64,000 bases of DNA from Pontibacter rufus (GTDB taxonomy: Bacteria > Bacteroidota > Bacteroidia > Cytophagales > Hymenobacteraceae): NCBI RefSeq assembly GCF_015694705.1, contig NZ_JADQDR010000011.1:1-64000 (forward strand), read 5' to 3'. A program made the translations under genes and the position numbers. This document shows, piece by piece, positions 55,956-64,000 of this stretch (its first letter is position 1; each line of letters begins with the position of its first letter). A model generated the notes under the pieces. It had not been told where the DNA came from and did no database searches. It saw nothing but the letters and a program-made list of their open reading frames with translations.

Positions 55956-57260
55956 ATGAGAAAAAGAGGAATTATCATACTTTCCTTTGCCTGCTTATGC
56001 GGCTCGCTCCTCTCCTGCGAGTCTGGAAAACAGAGTAACACGCAGGAGCTTGTGCTAACGAACCTTTCTGCTGTTAAACTGATGGACAAAGCCATCGCTA
56101 TCAGCCGCGGAAAACTTTCTGAAATTCCGGAGGGAAATGTTTTTCCGGTGCTTCTAACAGAAACCGGCGATACGGTAGCAGCACAACTAGACGATCTGAA
56201 TGCCGATCAGCAATGGGACGAGCTCTTCTTTGTTACCGACCTTGATGCTAGAGAAAAAATGACACTGCAGCTTTATTGGGTAAATACGCAGCCAGGCTAT
56301 ACAAAACGCACCAGTGTCCGGTTTGGAAAACGTTCCGCAAAGGATGCACCTGTGCAGCCTAAAACCCGGGATACGCTGCTTGCAACCCAATTGCCTAAGA
56401 GCGCCGGTTATGGATATCAGCCATACCAAACAGACGGCCCAACCTGGGAAAATGACAAAGTTGGCTTCCGCCATTATTTTGATGGCCGCAATGCGAAAGA
56501 CCTGTTTGGGAAAAAGGTATCATATATGTCGCCGGACAGTGTAGGCATCAATGCCGAAGGCGCTGTAGAAGACAATTACCATGTAATGGCAGACTGGGGG
56601 CGCGATGTGATGGCCGTTGGCAATTCAGCGGGCATTGGAGGTCTTGAACTGATGATTGGCGATAGCATTTACCGCCTCGGCGTTTTGCCCAACGATACAA
56701 TAAATAATGTCGAAAGCACCGTTCTTGATGTTGTTACCGAAGGTCCTGTGCGCTCTATACTTCACCTGACTTATAACAACTGGCATCCGGACGGCACCAA
56801 CCGCACCTATCATTTAGAAGAGCAGCCTGCCATCTGGCCGGGCATGTATGCCTACCGCAATACAGCTACAATCTCAGGTTTGCAAGGTGATGAAATGCTG
56901 CTCATAGGGATCAACAACCTGGATCCAACCGACCCCATAAAAGAGATTCCGGTAGATGACAAATGGATAGTGCTGCTGACACACGACCGGGAGACCTACA
57001 ACAAAGAATGGATACTGGGGCTGGCGCTGATACTGCCAAAAGAGCTTTACCAGGGTTACTTGGAAGCGCCCAAACAAGGAAGGCTTTCGCAGGCCTATTT
57101 TGCTAAAATGAAAGCAAAGAACAATCAACCTGTGAACTACTTCGCTGTTGGTGGCTGGGAATTAAGCCATGAGACATTTAAGGACCCTGCCTCTTTCCGG
57201 AATTATGTATTGGATTTAACGCGCCAACTGGCCGCTGATGTGGATGTGCAGGTAAAATAA
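55956..57260 (+). CDS. DUF4861 family lipoprotein (copy 2)
   Basis: The 434-residue protein has a lipobox (GSLLSC) and shares the DUF4861 core with copy 1: GPTWENDKVGFRHYFDGRNA, DWGRDVMAVGNSAGIGGLEL and the C-terminal YFAVGGWELSHETFKDPASF. Unlike copy 1 it is lipid-anchored. It leads the rhamnogalacturonan arm (GH105, PL11, CE12), which suggests a role with rhamnogalacturonan products. The biochemical activity is unknown. Confidence 0.8.
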   Translation: MRKRGIIILSFACLCGSLLSCESGKQSNTQELVLTNLSAVKLMDKAIAISRGKLSEIPEGNVFPVLLTETGDTVAAQLDDLNADQQWDELFFVTDLDAREKMTLQLYWVNTQPGYTKRTSVRFGKRSAKDAPVQPKTRDTLLATQLPKSAGYGYQPYQTDGPTWENDKVGFRHYFDGRNAKDLFGKKVSYMSPDSVGINAEGAVEDNYHVMADWGRDVMAVGNSAGIGGLELMIGDSIYRLGVLPNDTINNVESTVLDVVTEGPVRSILHLTYNNWHPDGTNRTYHLEEQPAIWPGMYAYRNTATISGLQGDEMLLIGINNLDPTDPIKEIPVDDKWIVLLTHDRETYNKEWILGLALILPKELYQGYLEAPKQGRLSQAYFAKMKAKNNQPVNYFAVGGWELSHETFKDPASFRNYVLDLTRQLAADVDVQVK

Positions 57261-57414
57261 TAAATCATTTTTCTACACTGAGAACGGGACAGCACAGGAT
57301 AGTATGTTGTGCGTAGCTGCCTATATTGACACCTACTCCTCGTTCTATCTCAACTATAAGAGTCAGACAAATTACCTGTAGAAGATGGGTACCTTATAAT
57401 TATAATCCCTGCTC

Positions 57415-58833
57415 ATGAAAACTACAGGAAAACAGCCGGCTCAAACAGACTCTCATAACATTGCTCAATGCCTATGCCTTGTAGCCAGGCCGGCTCTGGT
57501 AGCTGTAGCTTTGTCATTTTGTATTAGCCCGTATGCCGGAGCACAAACAGCCCCACAAGGCACCGATTCCACAACGCCGCTACACCTGCTGCAGCCTGAT
57601 TATCCAACACCTTATGGTAAAACCACGGTAGACGATATTACAAAAGTACTGCAACGGGTATATACCTACTTAGAGGCTACTACTCCTCCTGAATTAGTAG
57701 ATAAGCAAACAGGACAGGAAATAAAGAATTATAAAAATCCCGGCGACAACGCCATTCTGAAGCCCGGCGATTACAGGCTTATCAGTTACGAGTGGGGTGT
57801 AACCTATGCTGGTATGTTGTCGGCAGGAGAGGCGACCGGCGATTCGCGCTTTACAGAATATACAGCCCGCAGACTCAAATTTATTGCCAGTCTGGCCCCC
57901 TACTACTGGGCACGAATGAAAGTTAAAGCGCTGGCCGAATCGCCGCTCCGCTCCGTGCTGGAGCCGCACGCCCTCGATGATGCCGGCGCTATGTGCGCTG
58001 CCATGATCAAAGCCGAGCGTGCCGGCGTTAAAGCAAATCTAGAACCACTCATCAACAACTACATCGACTATATCAGCAATAAACAACTGCGCTTATCCGG
58101 CGGCACCCTCGCCCGTAATCGTCCGCTGCCAAATACGCTTTGGCTCGATGACCTTTTCATGAGCGTACCGGCACTGGCCCAGATGGGAAAGCTGACAGGT
58201 GAGCGCCGCTACTATGATGACGCCGTGAAACAGGTGCTGCAATTTTCGGAGCGCATGTTCAATAAGGAAAAAGGCCTTTACATGCACGGCTGGGTGCAGG
58301 GCATGGAGCCGCACCCACAGTTTCACTGGGCCCGCGCCAATGGTTGGGCCGTGATGACGATGGTAGAATTGCTGGATGTGCTGCCGAAAGATCATCCGGG
58401 TTATAACAAAGTGATGACGCAGTTGCAGGCGCATGTGAAGGGATTGGCCGCTTACCAATCTGGCGAAGGCTTCTGGCACCAGCTGGTTGATCGGAACGAT
58501 ACCTATCTTGAAACATCCGCCACGGCTATTTATACTTACGCCATTACCCGTGCCATAAACCGGGGCTGGCTGGACAAGCAAGCTTATGGCCCAATGGCGC
58601 TGCTGGCCTGGAATGCAGTGGCCACAAAAGTAAACGACAAAGGCCAGGTAGAAGGGACCTGCGTGGGAACAGGAATGGGCTTTGATCCTGCCTTTTACTT
58701 CTACCGCCCGGTGAATGTGTACGCCGCCCATAGCTATGGCCCGGTGCTGCTGGCAGGTGCCGAAATGATTAACCTGCTGAAAGGAAACAAGTATAAAATT
58801 AACGACAGCTCTGTTCAGTTTCCGTCACGTTAG
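57415..58833 (+). CDS. Unsaturated rhamnogalacturonyl hydrolase, GH105 (copy 2)
   Basis: The 472-residue precursor has a long N-terminus before its signal peptide core (ALVAVALSFCISPYAGAQ). The barrel shows LISYEWGVTYAGMLSAGEAT, NTLWLDDLFMSVPALAQM (catalytic Asp region), WARANGWAVMTMVELLDVLP and FWHQLVDRNDTYLETSATAI. An insertion around residues 160-210 (ESPLRSVLEPHALDDAGAMC) sets it apart from copy 1. With PL11 next to it, the target is probably the unsaturated disaccharide from rhamnogalacturonan I. Confidence 0.9.
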   Translation: MKTTGKQPAQTDSHNIAQCLCLVARPALVAVALSFCISPYAGAQTAPQGTDSTTPLHLLQPDYPTPYGKTTVDDITKVLQRVYTYLEATTPPELVDKQTGQEIKNYKNPGDNAILKPGDYRLISYEWGVTYAGMLSAGEATGDSRFTEYTARRLKFIASLAPYYWARMKVKALAESPLRSVLEPHALDDAGAMCAAMIKAERAGVKANLEPLINNYIDYISNKQLRLSGGTLARNRPLPNTLWLDDLFMSVPALAQMGKLTGERRYYDDAVKQVLQFSERMFNKEKGLYMHGWVQGMEPHPQFHWARANGWAVMTMVELLDVLPKDHPGYNKVMTQLQAHVKGLAAYQSGEGFWHQLVDRNDTYLETSATAIYTYAITRAINRGWLDKQAYGPMALLAWNAVATKVNDKGQVEGTCVGTGMGFDPAFYFYRPVNVYAAHSYGPVLLAGAEMINLLKGNKYKINDSSVQFPSR

Positions 58834-59107
58834 GACTTCTGCTTATGCCACTCTTCAGGCCTTTCTCCTATACCTGACTCTTAGCTCTGCCGTTGGTTTT
58901 TAGTATGAAGGTGGCAAGCATGGCACAGGGGAAACGCAGCTATAAATTTTTCGGTTTCCTTCTGAATACCTGCGGAACAATGTGCAGCCCTTCAGCCCGG
59001 TACACCCAAACCCTCTCGGAAACTGGCTGCTGCCATGAGAATTACAGTGTAACGCCCAGAGCAGCACCAACATTTTGAAATTTAAGAATGCAACATCAAT
59101 CTAAAGC

Positions 59108-60994
59108 GTGATGAGAAAACCAGCCGCTTATACTATACTTCTTACAGGAGTTTTATTTCTCCTGAGTCATGTATCAGCTATAGCTCAACGGCAAATGGAG
59201 TACCTTGACCGTGGCGTGGTAGCCGTGCATACAGGAGGAAATTCTGTGTATGTAGGCTGGCGTATGCTCGGAACAGAACCGGACGGAATAGCCTTCAACC
59301 TGTACCGGAAAACGGGCAATAAAAAGCCTGTAAAGCTCAATCATAAGCCTGTCATCGGGAGCACAAACTTTGTAGATGCCAAAGCGGATCTAAGCCAGCC
59401 CACAATCTATTTTGTAAAGCCTGTGCTGCAGGGAAAAGAGCAGCGCGCTTCTAAACCGGCGCAAGTATGGGAACAGAATTATCTTTCTATCCCCCTGCAG
59501 ACACCTGAAGGTTACACCCCAAACGACGCCTCAGTGGGTGATCTGGATGGTGATGGTGCCTATGAAATTATTGTGCATATGACCGGGCAAAGCCGTGATA
59601 CACCTTCCAATGGCTTTACGGATGCACCTATTTTTCATGCCTATAAAATGGACGGAACATTACTCTGGCAAATTAACTTGGGCAAAAACATCCGCGAGGG
59701 AGCCCATTACACCCAATTTGTTGTCATCGATATGGACGGTGATGGCATAGCAGAGTTTGCCTGCAAAACCGCTGACGGTACTATAGACGGCAAAGGCATG
59801 GTAATTGGCGATACTCTAAAAGACTGGCGCAACGGCAACGGCAAAATTCTGGAGGGGCCGGAATACTTTACTGTATTTAATGGGGAAACGGGCGAAGCGA
59901 TGGCCACAGCACCTTACATCCCTGCCAGAGGCGATCTGTGCGGCTGGGGTGGCGTGGGAGGCAATGGCGGCAACGACTGCAGCGGCAACCGGGTGGATCG
60001 CTTTCTGGCCGGTGCCGCCTACCTGGATGGCAAATTGCCCAGCGTGCTGATGTGCCGTGGATATTATGGCCGTACCGTCGTTGCTGCATGGGACTGGCGC
60101 GACAACAAGCTTACCTCCCGCTGGGTGTTCGACTCTAAAAACGGGGAAAATCTTTACTCGGGTATGGGCAACCATAGCCTCAGCATCAGCGATGTGGATA
60201 ATGATGGCAAAGATGAGGTTGTGTATGGCGCTATGGTGGTGGATGATGATGGCACAGGGCTCTTCTCCACCGGCCTTCGCCACGGCGATGCTTTACATGT
60301 CAGTCACTTTGACCCGTCGAGCCCGGATATGCTGGCGTTTGGCATACACGAAAATGAAACCAATACAACGGGGTATGGAGTTGCTCTTTACGATGCCCGT
60401 ACAGGCAAGGTGCTTTGGGGTGCCGAAGAAGGAAAGGATATTGGCCGTGGCATGGCCGCCGACATTAACCCTCATAGTCCCGGGGCAGAAATGTGGTGGA
60501 ACGGGAGCGATGGTCTCTATAATGTGAAAGGCGAGCGCATCAGCAAGGGTCCTTCCTCCACCAACTTTGGCATCTGGTGGGATGGCGACCTGTTGCGGGA
60601 GCTCCTCGACAAAAACCACATCAATAAATGGGATTATACGAACGAAACAGAAGTCCGCTTGTTTACAGCAGAAGACTGCACCTCCAACAACGGCACAAAA
60701 GCTACACCTGCTTTAAGCGCGGATCTTTTCGGCGACTGGCGTGAGGAGGTCGTCTTCCGGACGAAAGACAATAAGAACCTGCGCATCTATACTACTACCA
60801 TCCCTACCAAACACCGCGTTTATACTTTAATGCATAACCCGCAATATAGGCTGAGTATTGCCTGGCAGAATGTAGGCTATAACCAGCCACCACATACCAG
60901 CTTCTTCTTTGGTGAAGGTATGCAGCAACCCCCACGGCCAAACATCACGCTTGTTCAAAATCATCAGAATGATAAAGTAAAGGTTAATCAGTAG
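59108..60994 (+). CDS. Rhamnogalacturonan lyase, PL11
   Basis: PL11 enzymes cleave the rhamnose-galacturonate backbone of rhamnogalacturonan I by elimination. The 628-residue precursor has a signal peptide (LLTGVLFLLSHVSAIAQ). The mature enzyme starts RQMEYLDRGVVAVHTGGNSV, and its eight-bladed propeller carries calcium loops DLDGDGAYE, DMDGDGIAE and DVDNDGKDE. LFGDWREEVVFR near the C-terminus is family-typical. Homologous to Bacillus YesW/YesX. The CE12 copy 3 gene follows after 23 bases. Confidence 0.95.
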   Translation: MMRKPAAYTILLTGVLFLLSHVSAIAQRQMEYLDRGVVAVHTGGNSVYVGWRMLGTEPDGIAFNLYRKTGNKKPVKLNHKPVIGSTNFVDAKADLSQPTIYFVKPVLQGKEQRASKPAQVWEQNYLSIPLQTPEGYTPNDASVGDLDGDGAYEIIVHMTGQSRDTPSNGFTDAPIFHAYKMDGTLLWQINLGKNIREGAHYTQFVVIDMDGDGIAEFACKTADGTIDGKGMVIGDTLKDWRNGNGKILEGPEYFTVFNGETGEAMATAPYIPARGDLCGWGGVGGNGGNDCSGNRVDRFLAGAAYLDGKLPSVLMCRGYYGRTVVAAWDWRDNKLTSRWVFDSKNGENLYSGMGNHSLSISDVDNDGKDEVVYGAMVVDDDGTGLFSTGLRHGDALHVSHFDPSSPDMLAFGIHENETNTTGYGVALYDARTGKVLWGAEEGKDIGRGMAADINPHSPGAEMWWNGSDGLYNVKGERISKGPSSTNFGIWWDGDLLRELLDKNHINKWDYTNETEVRLFTAEDCTSNNGTKATPALSADLFGDWREEVVFRTKDNKNLRIYTTTIPTKHRVYTLMHNPQYRLSIAWQNVGYNQPPHTSFFFGEGMQQPPRPNITLVQNHQNDKVKVNQ

Positions 60995-61017
60995 TAACTC
61001 TTTTAAAGATAAATTCT

Positions 61018-61896
61018 ATGGCAACATCAAATTCGCCAGCAAAAGGCAGCAACCAGCCTTTGCTCTCTAAATTCAGAAAGAAGCATGCAATGAGCCTTTT
61101 GTGCCTTTTCCTGCTTTCCTGCCTGGCTGTTAGCAGCTTTACCAGCTACCACAAACCAGACAAAGCCACGCTATACATTATCGGGGACTCAACTGTGAAG
61201 AACGGGAGTGGCACAGGCGAGGGCGGCCTGTGGGGATGGGGCGACTTTATCTCGGCTTATTTCGATTCAACAAAACTTAACGTGGAAAACCATGCCATTG
61301 GAGGCCGCAGCAGCCGTACCTTCCTCACCGAAGGACGCTGGGACAAAGTACTGGATAAGCTACAACCGGGAGATTTCGTGCTGATGCAGTTTGGCCATAA
61401 CGACGGTGGCCCCATGGCCACCGGCAGAGCCAGAGCCTCCATAAAAGGAAATGGCGATGAAACGCAGGAAGTAACCTTAGAGGCAACAGGCAAAAAAGAG
61501 GTTGTGCATTCTTACGGCTGGTACATGCGCAAGTATGTGCGGGAAGCCAGGGCAAAGGGCGCCATTCCGATTGTGCTTTCCCCGGTTCCAAGAAACATCT
61601 GGAAGGATAGCAAAGTAGTTCGTGCCGCCGAAGACTATGGCAAATGGGCTGCCGAAGCTGCCAAAGCAGAAGGCGGTTATTTCATCGACCTGAATGAAAT
61701 TGTAGCCCAGCATTACGAAAAGCAGAAACCGGAAGAAGTAAAAGCAAACTACTTTCCCGGAGACCACACGCATACGAACCTGGCTGGCGCCGAGCTCAAT
61801 GCTGCCGCCGTGATAGAAGGTCTGCTGGCAAACAAAGAGATTCCGTTAAACGATTACCTGGTTTCTGATGCCCGGAAAAAAGTATCCGCCTTTTAA
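61018..61896 (+). CDS. Rhamnogalacturonan acetylesterase, CE12 (copy 3)
   Basis: The 292-residue precursor has an unusually long polar N-terminus before the hydrophobic leader (LLCLFLLSCLAVSSFTSY), so the ATG at 61084 or 61090 could be the real start. The SGNH blocks are LYIIGDST, GGRSSRTFLTEGRW, QFGHNDGG and PGDHTHTNLAGA. It is coupled to PL11 by a 23-base gap and should deacetylate rhamnogalacturonan I so that the lyase can work. Confidence 0.9.
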   Translation: MATSNSPAKGSNQPLLSKFRKKHAMSLLCLFLLSCLAVSSFTSYHKPDKATLYIIGDSTVKNGSGTGEGGLWGWGDFISAYFDSTKLNVENHAIGGRSSRTFLTEGRWDKVLDKLQPGDFVLMQFGHNDGGPMATGRARASIKGNGDETQEVTLEATGKKEVVHSYGWYMRKYVREARAKGAIPIVLSPVPRNIWKDSKVVRAAEDYGKWAAEAAKAEGGYFIDLNEIVAQHYEKQKPEEVKANYFPGDHTHTNLAGAELNAAAVIEGLLANKEIPLNDYLVSDARKKVSAF

Positions 61897-62063
61897 TCAG
61901 CTGGCGAAGCTTCTGTTTAAACGGCGACAGGCTGCTTATACCAGCGTCTTGCATTTTGCCTACGGGTGGTGAAAGAAAATACTGAAGAGAAGACAGAAGG
62001 TTAAAGCTACTCCTGCGGTGAAAAACCCTTTCTACCAGCAGGTAGATTTTACGTTACCTGATT

Positions 62064-62120
62064 AAAGTACAGCAGCAATGCCCGCACACTAAAGGACTAA
62101 CATTGCTGCTGTATACTTTT
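62064..62120. terminator. Bidirectional terminator between convergent genes
   Basis: AAAGTACAGCAGCAATG (62064-62080) and CATTGCTGCTGTATACTTTT (62101-62120) pair nearly perfectly, with A- and T-rich outer ends, between the convergent CE12 and GH105 genes. The right arm reaches into the GH105 stop codon. Confidence 0.85.
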
Positions 62121-63270
62121 ATTTCATCTTGAGAATTTCTGTACCGGCAAGCAGGAAGCAGCCAAGGCCATAATCTTCGAAATCCGGTTGGCTGTTGTAC
62201 GTTACCGGCTGCCCGTCTTTGGGTTCTTTACCCGTGCCTTGCAGGTAACCCAAAAAACCATCCGGATGCAAGGCGTCTGTTACCATGCCATTCCAGGCTT
62301 TTACAACGACAGGCTTATACTTCCCGGCATCCAGCAAGCCATTGTTTACACCCCAGGCCATACTATAAGTAAATAAAGCCGTTCCGGATGTTTCTTTGCC
62401 TCCGAAGTGGCCTGGGTCGTGTAAGCTAACATTCCAGAAACCGTCTTCCCGCTGAAGCGGCGCCAGCGCCTCCATCATCTCCAGATACGTTTTCTCGTAC
62501 TCCTCGCGGTGAGGCGCATCTTTGGGCATAATATCCAGCACCCTTGCCAGTGCTGCCGCTACCCAGCCATTGCCCCTGGACCAGTAACTGTCTTCACCAT
62601 TTGGTTCTGTATACGGGGGCACGAAATCAGCATCCCGCCACCACAAGCCATCCTCAGGATTGTATAAACCACCGCCTATCTCAGTTTTGGAAGCATGAAA
62701 GAGATCATACATCTTTTCATAATAGGCATTGTCGTTGTATAGGACGCCAAGCTTTGCATACACAGGCATCGCCATTTGCAAGGCATCTATCCAATCCCAA
62801 TCATCGGCCTTCTCGCTGTTCACCATGTTATCAATGGAGGCTTTTATCGCCTGTATCCGCTCCGGCTTTTGCTCCATATTATACAAGTCGATGTACGTCT
62901 GGCCGGCAGCCTGATTGTCGGCATTCCGGGTTTCTACACCATCGCGAAGTCCCCAGTTGTGCTTTTCGCCCCATTCCACTGCATAATCATAGTACCGCTG
63001 CTGCGGATCGGCCTCATACAGCGCCATCAGGCCTTCGTAGTAAACGGCGCGGGTCCAGATGTTGCTGGGCCGGGTTTTGTTGGTGGTGATCGCTTTGCCC
63101 GGATCAGGCCACTTCTGCATAAAGTAGTTGTTGGCCAGGGTCAGGGTTTTCAGGATTTCCTCCTTCTCCGGCAAACGGCCCTTAACCTTAGATGCCGCAC
63201 AGGAAACTCCGACGCAGGCCACGAGTCCAATCAAAAACACATTCCGAAGTAAAATTGCTCTATGTATCAT
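62119..63270 (-). CDS. Unsaturated uronyl hydrolase, GH88/GH105 type (copy 3)
   Basis: The 383-residue lipoprotein (GVSCAASK; LVAC is the alternative lipobox) has an alpha/alpha barrel. NIWTRAVYYEGLMALYEADP, DDWDWIDALQMAMPVYAKLG (catalytic Asp region) and YWSRGNGWVAAALARVLDIM match GH105 relatives. It faces the right arm of the locus and has its own promoter region to the right. GH88-type activity on unsaturated glucuronyl residues is the alternative to GH105. Confidence 0.85.
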   Translation of the reverse strand: MIHRAILLRNVFLIGLVACVGVSCAASKVKGRLPEKEEILKTLTLANNYFMQKWPDPGKAITTNKTRPSNIWTRAVYYEGLMALYEADPQQRYYDYAVEWGEKHNWGLRDGVETRNADNQAAGQTYIDLYNMEQKPERIQAIKASIDNMVNSEKADDWDWIDALQMAMPVYAKLGVLYNDNAYYEKMYDLFHASKTEIGGGLYNPEDGLWWRDADFVPPYTEPNGEDSYWSRGNGWVAAALARVLDIMPKDAPHREEYEKTYLEMMEALAPLQREDGFWNVSLHDPGHFGGKETSGTALFTYSMAWGVNNGLLDAGKYKPVVVKAWNGMVTDALHPDGFLGYLQGTGKEPKDGQPVTYNSQPDFEDYGLGCFLLAGTEILKMK

Positions 63271-63338
63271 TTTATACTTGTTGTTTAGTATGATATGCTT
63301 CTATAGGTGTTATACATGCATTTTAGTGATACCTGTTT

Positions 63339-63611
63339 TTACTTCTTCCCATACGTCCCGGGCGGCCAGGTATCGGCCTGAAAGGGTGATGCCGGCAGCC
63401 CGGCTTTGTTAAACAGGTTTGGCTCCGGTATCCACGTACGCCCGCGGGCCAGCGGCAACGGCATTGACATTGGCTTCTCTTCCTGCATACTGGTGCAAAA
63501 CAGCGGCATCGACTGCTCAATAATAGCTTCTGTCTGAAAGCCGATGATTTGTGCAAACTGCCTACCGGGTACGTCCTTATTCGCGCCTGCATCTCGCGCA
63601 AAAGATGCGGT
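63339..63611 (-). pseudogene. C-terminal remnant resembling sialate O-acetylesterase
   Basis: The clear part is the C-terminus EPNLFNKAGLPASPFQADTW, which matches the ending of SGNH-type sialate O-acetylesterases (usually NLYNKEGLPASPFRTDxW). Upstream, fragments in the same frame (FARDAGANKD, GRQFAQIIG) and in a neighbouring frame (VNAVAAGPRAYVDT) resemble the preceding part, which points to frameshifts. No catalytic domain or start is present. It is probably a decayed esterase of the pectin locus. Confidence 0.5.
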
Positions 63612-63973
63612 TTCATAACTAACGTTTAGCTGCGAAATCTCCGGCAATATCTGACACGCGCTGTCAAATAACCTGAAGGCAAAGGGAGCGCTATGATTTG
63701 ATACAAAAATCCTATAAACCCTTCTATAGAATAAATTATTGTTTAAAAATTTTAAGGAAGATAGGGAATAACAGGACACAACAGGATAGGTCTGCTCATT
63801 TCATCTTATACATTAGCATATATCAAACAAATATTTGCCATCGCTATCAAAAAAACACCTTGTTAGCACCTAATAGGAAAAGAATAAGAGTGGTATGAAT
63901 AAACCGCTAAAGGTAATAGATCACGTCGGTTTTGATTCTGATTAAATAAAATTAAAACATAAACTTAAGAGCA

Positions 63974-64000
63974 ATGAAGGACTATTTACTTAAAAAGATG
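63974..64000 (+). CDS. Possible start of a gene cut by the window edge
   Basis: An ATG at 63974 opens MKDYLLKKM and continues past the window end. The 200 bases before it are AT-rich and free of other genes, as expected for a promoter region. Nine codons are not enough to name it. Confidence 0.25.

Noticed and set aside
58893-59078. 61-codon open stretch upstream of PL11
   Set aside because: No hydrophobic or domain pattern, composition unlike neighbouring genes, and it lies where the PL11 promoter is expected.

Overview
The window is chromosomal DNA from a member of the Bacteroidota, most likely a Cytophagales bacterium of the Pontibacter/Hymenobacteraceae kind. The evidence is a SusC/SusD pair, a type IX secretion C-terminal domain on a pectate lyase, many Bacteroidota-style lipoproteins, a TAnnTTTG-type promoter, and a gyrB of Bacteroidota type. 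The genus is an inference. No rRNA, tRNA, CRISPR array or complete insertion sequence was found.

Left part (0-24.8 kb). A run of minus-strand redox and stress genes (QorB-like reductase, carboxylesterase, YgiD-like dioxygenase, DoxX, YceI, F420-type reductase, Crp/Fnr regulator) is followed by a decayed stretch at 5.6-7.9 kb. There a SnoaL-like lipoprotein remnant is fused in frame to a frameshifted hydroxyisourate hydrolase, next to an M20 amidohydrolase broken near its N-terminus. An AT-rich accessory stretch (8.9-12.1 kb) carries a RibD-type reductase, an AraC regulator, two small membrane proteins, two attC-like palindromes and a tyrosine-recombinase remnant. After gyrB comes a second AT-rich insert, an Sll1717-type P-loop ATPase that also lies between attC-like palindromes. 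Next are a PhyH dioxygenase, a SCO/cytochrome c operon, NudC, an H-NOX-like (HNOB) gene with a SpoIIAA-like partner, and altronate dehydratase (uxaA).

Right part (25-63.6 kb) is a large pectin utilisation locus. The left arm is on the minus strand (46.9 down to 25.3 kb): susC, susD, a fibronectin/beta-helix lipoprotein, DUF4861, PL1, CE8, GH105, CE8, PL1, GH43, GH28, two CE12 esterases and a dienelactone-hydrolase-like esterase. The right arm is on the plus strand: kduI, a gene remnant, a LacI regulator, uxaB, uxaC, kdgK, eda, a hexuronate transporter, DUF4861, GH105, PL11 and CE12. A convergent GH105 and a decayed sialate O-acetylesterase-like fragment follow.

Together these genes describe removal of methyl and acetyl groups from pectin, cleavage of homogalacturonan (PL1, GH28) and rhamnogalacturonan I (PL11), release of unsaturated uronates (GH105), and catabolism of galacturonate to pyruvate and glyceraldehyde 3-phosphate. 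A shared LacI-type operator (about TGCGCAAwCGrTTrCA) occurs before uxaA, susC, kduI and uxaB, which ties the distant uxaA gene to the locus. No kduD is present, although kduI is.
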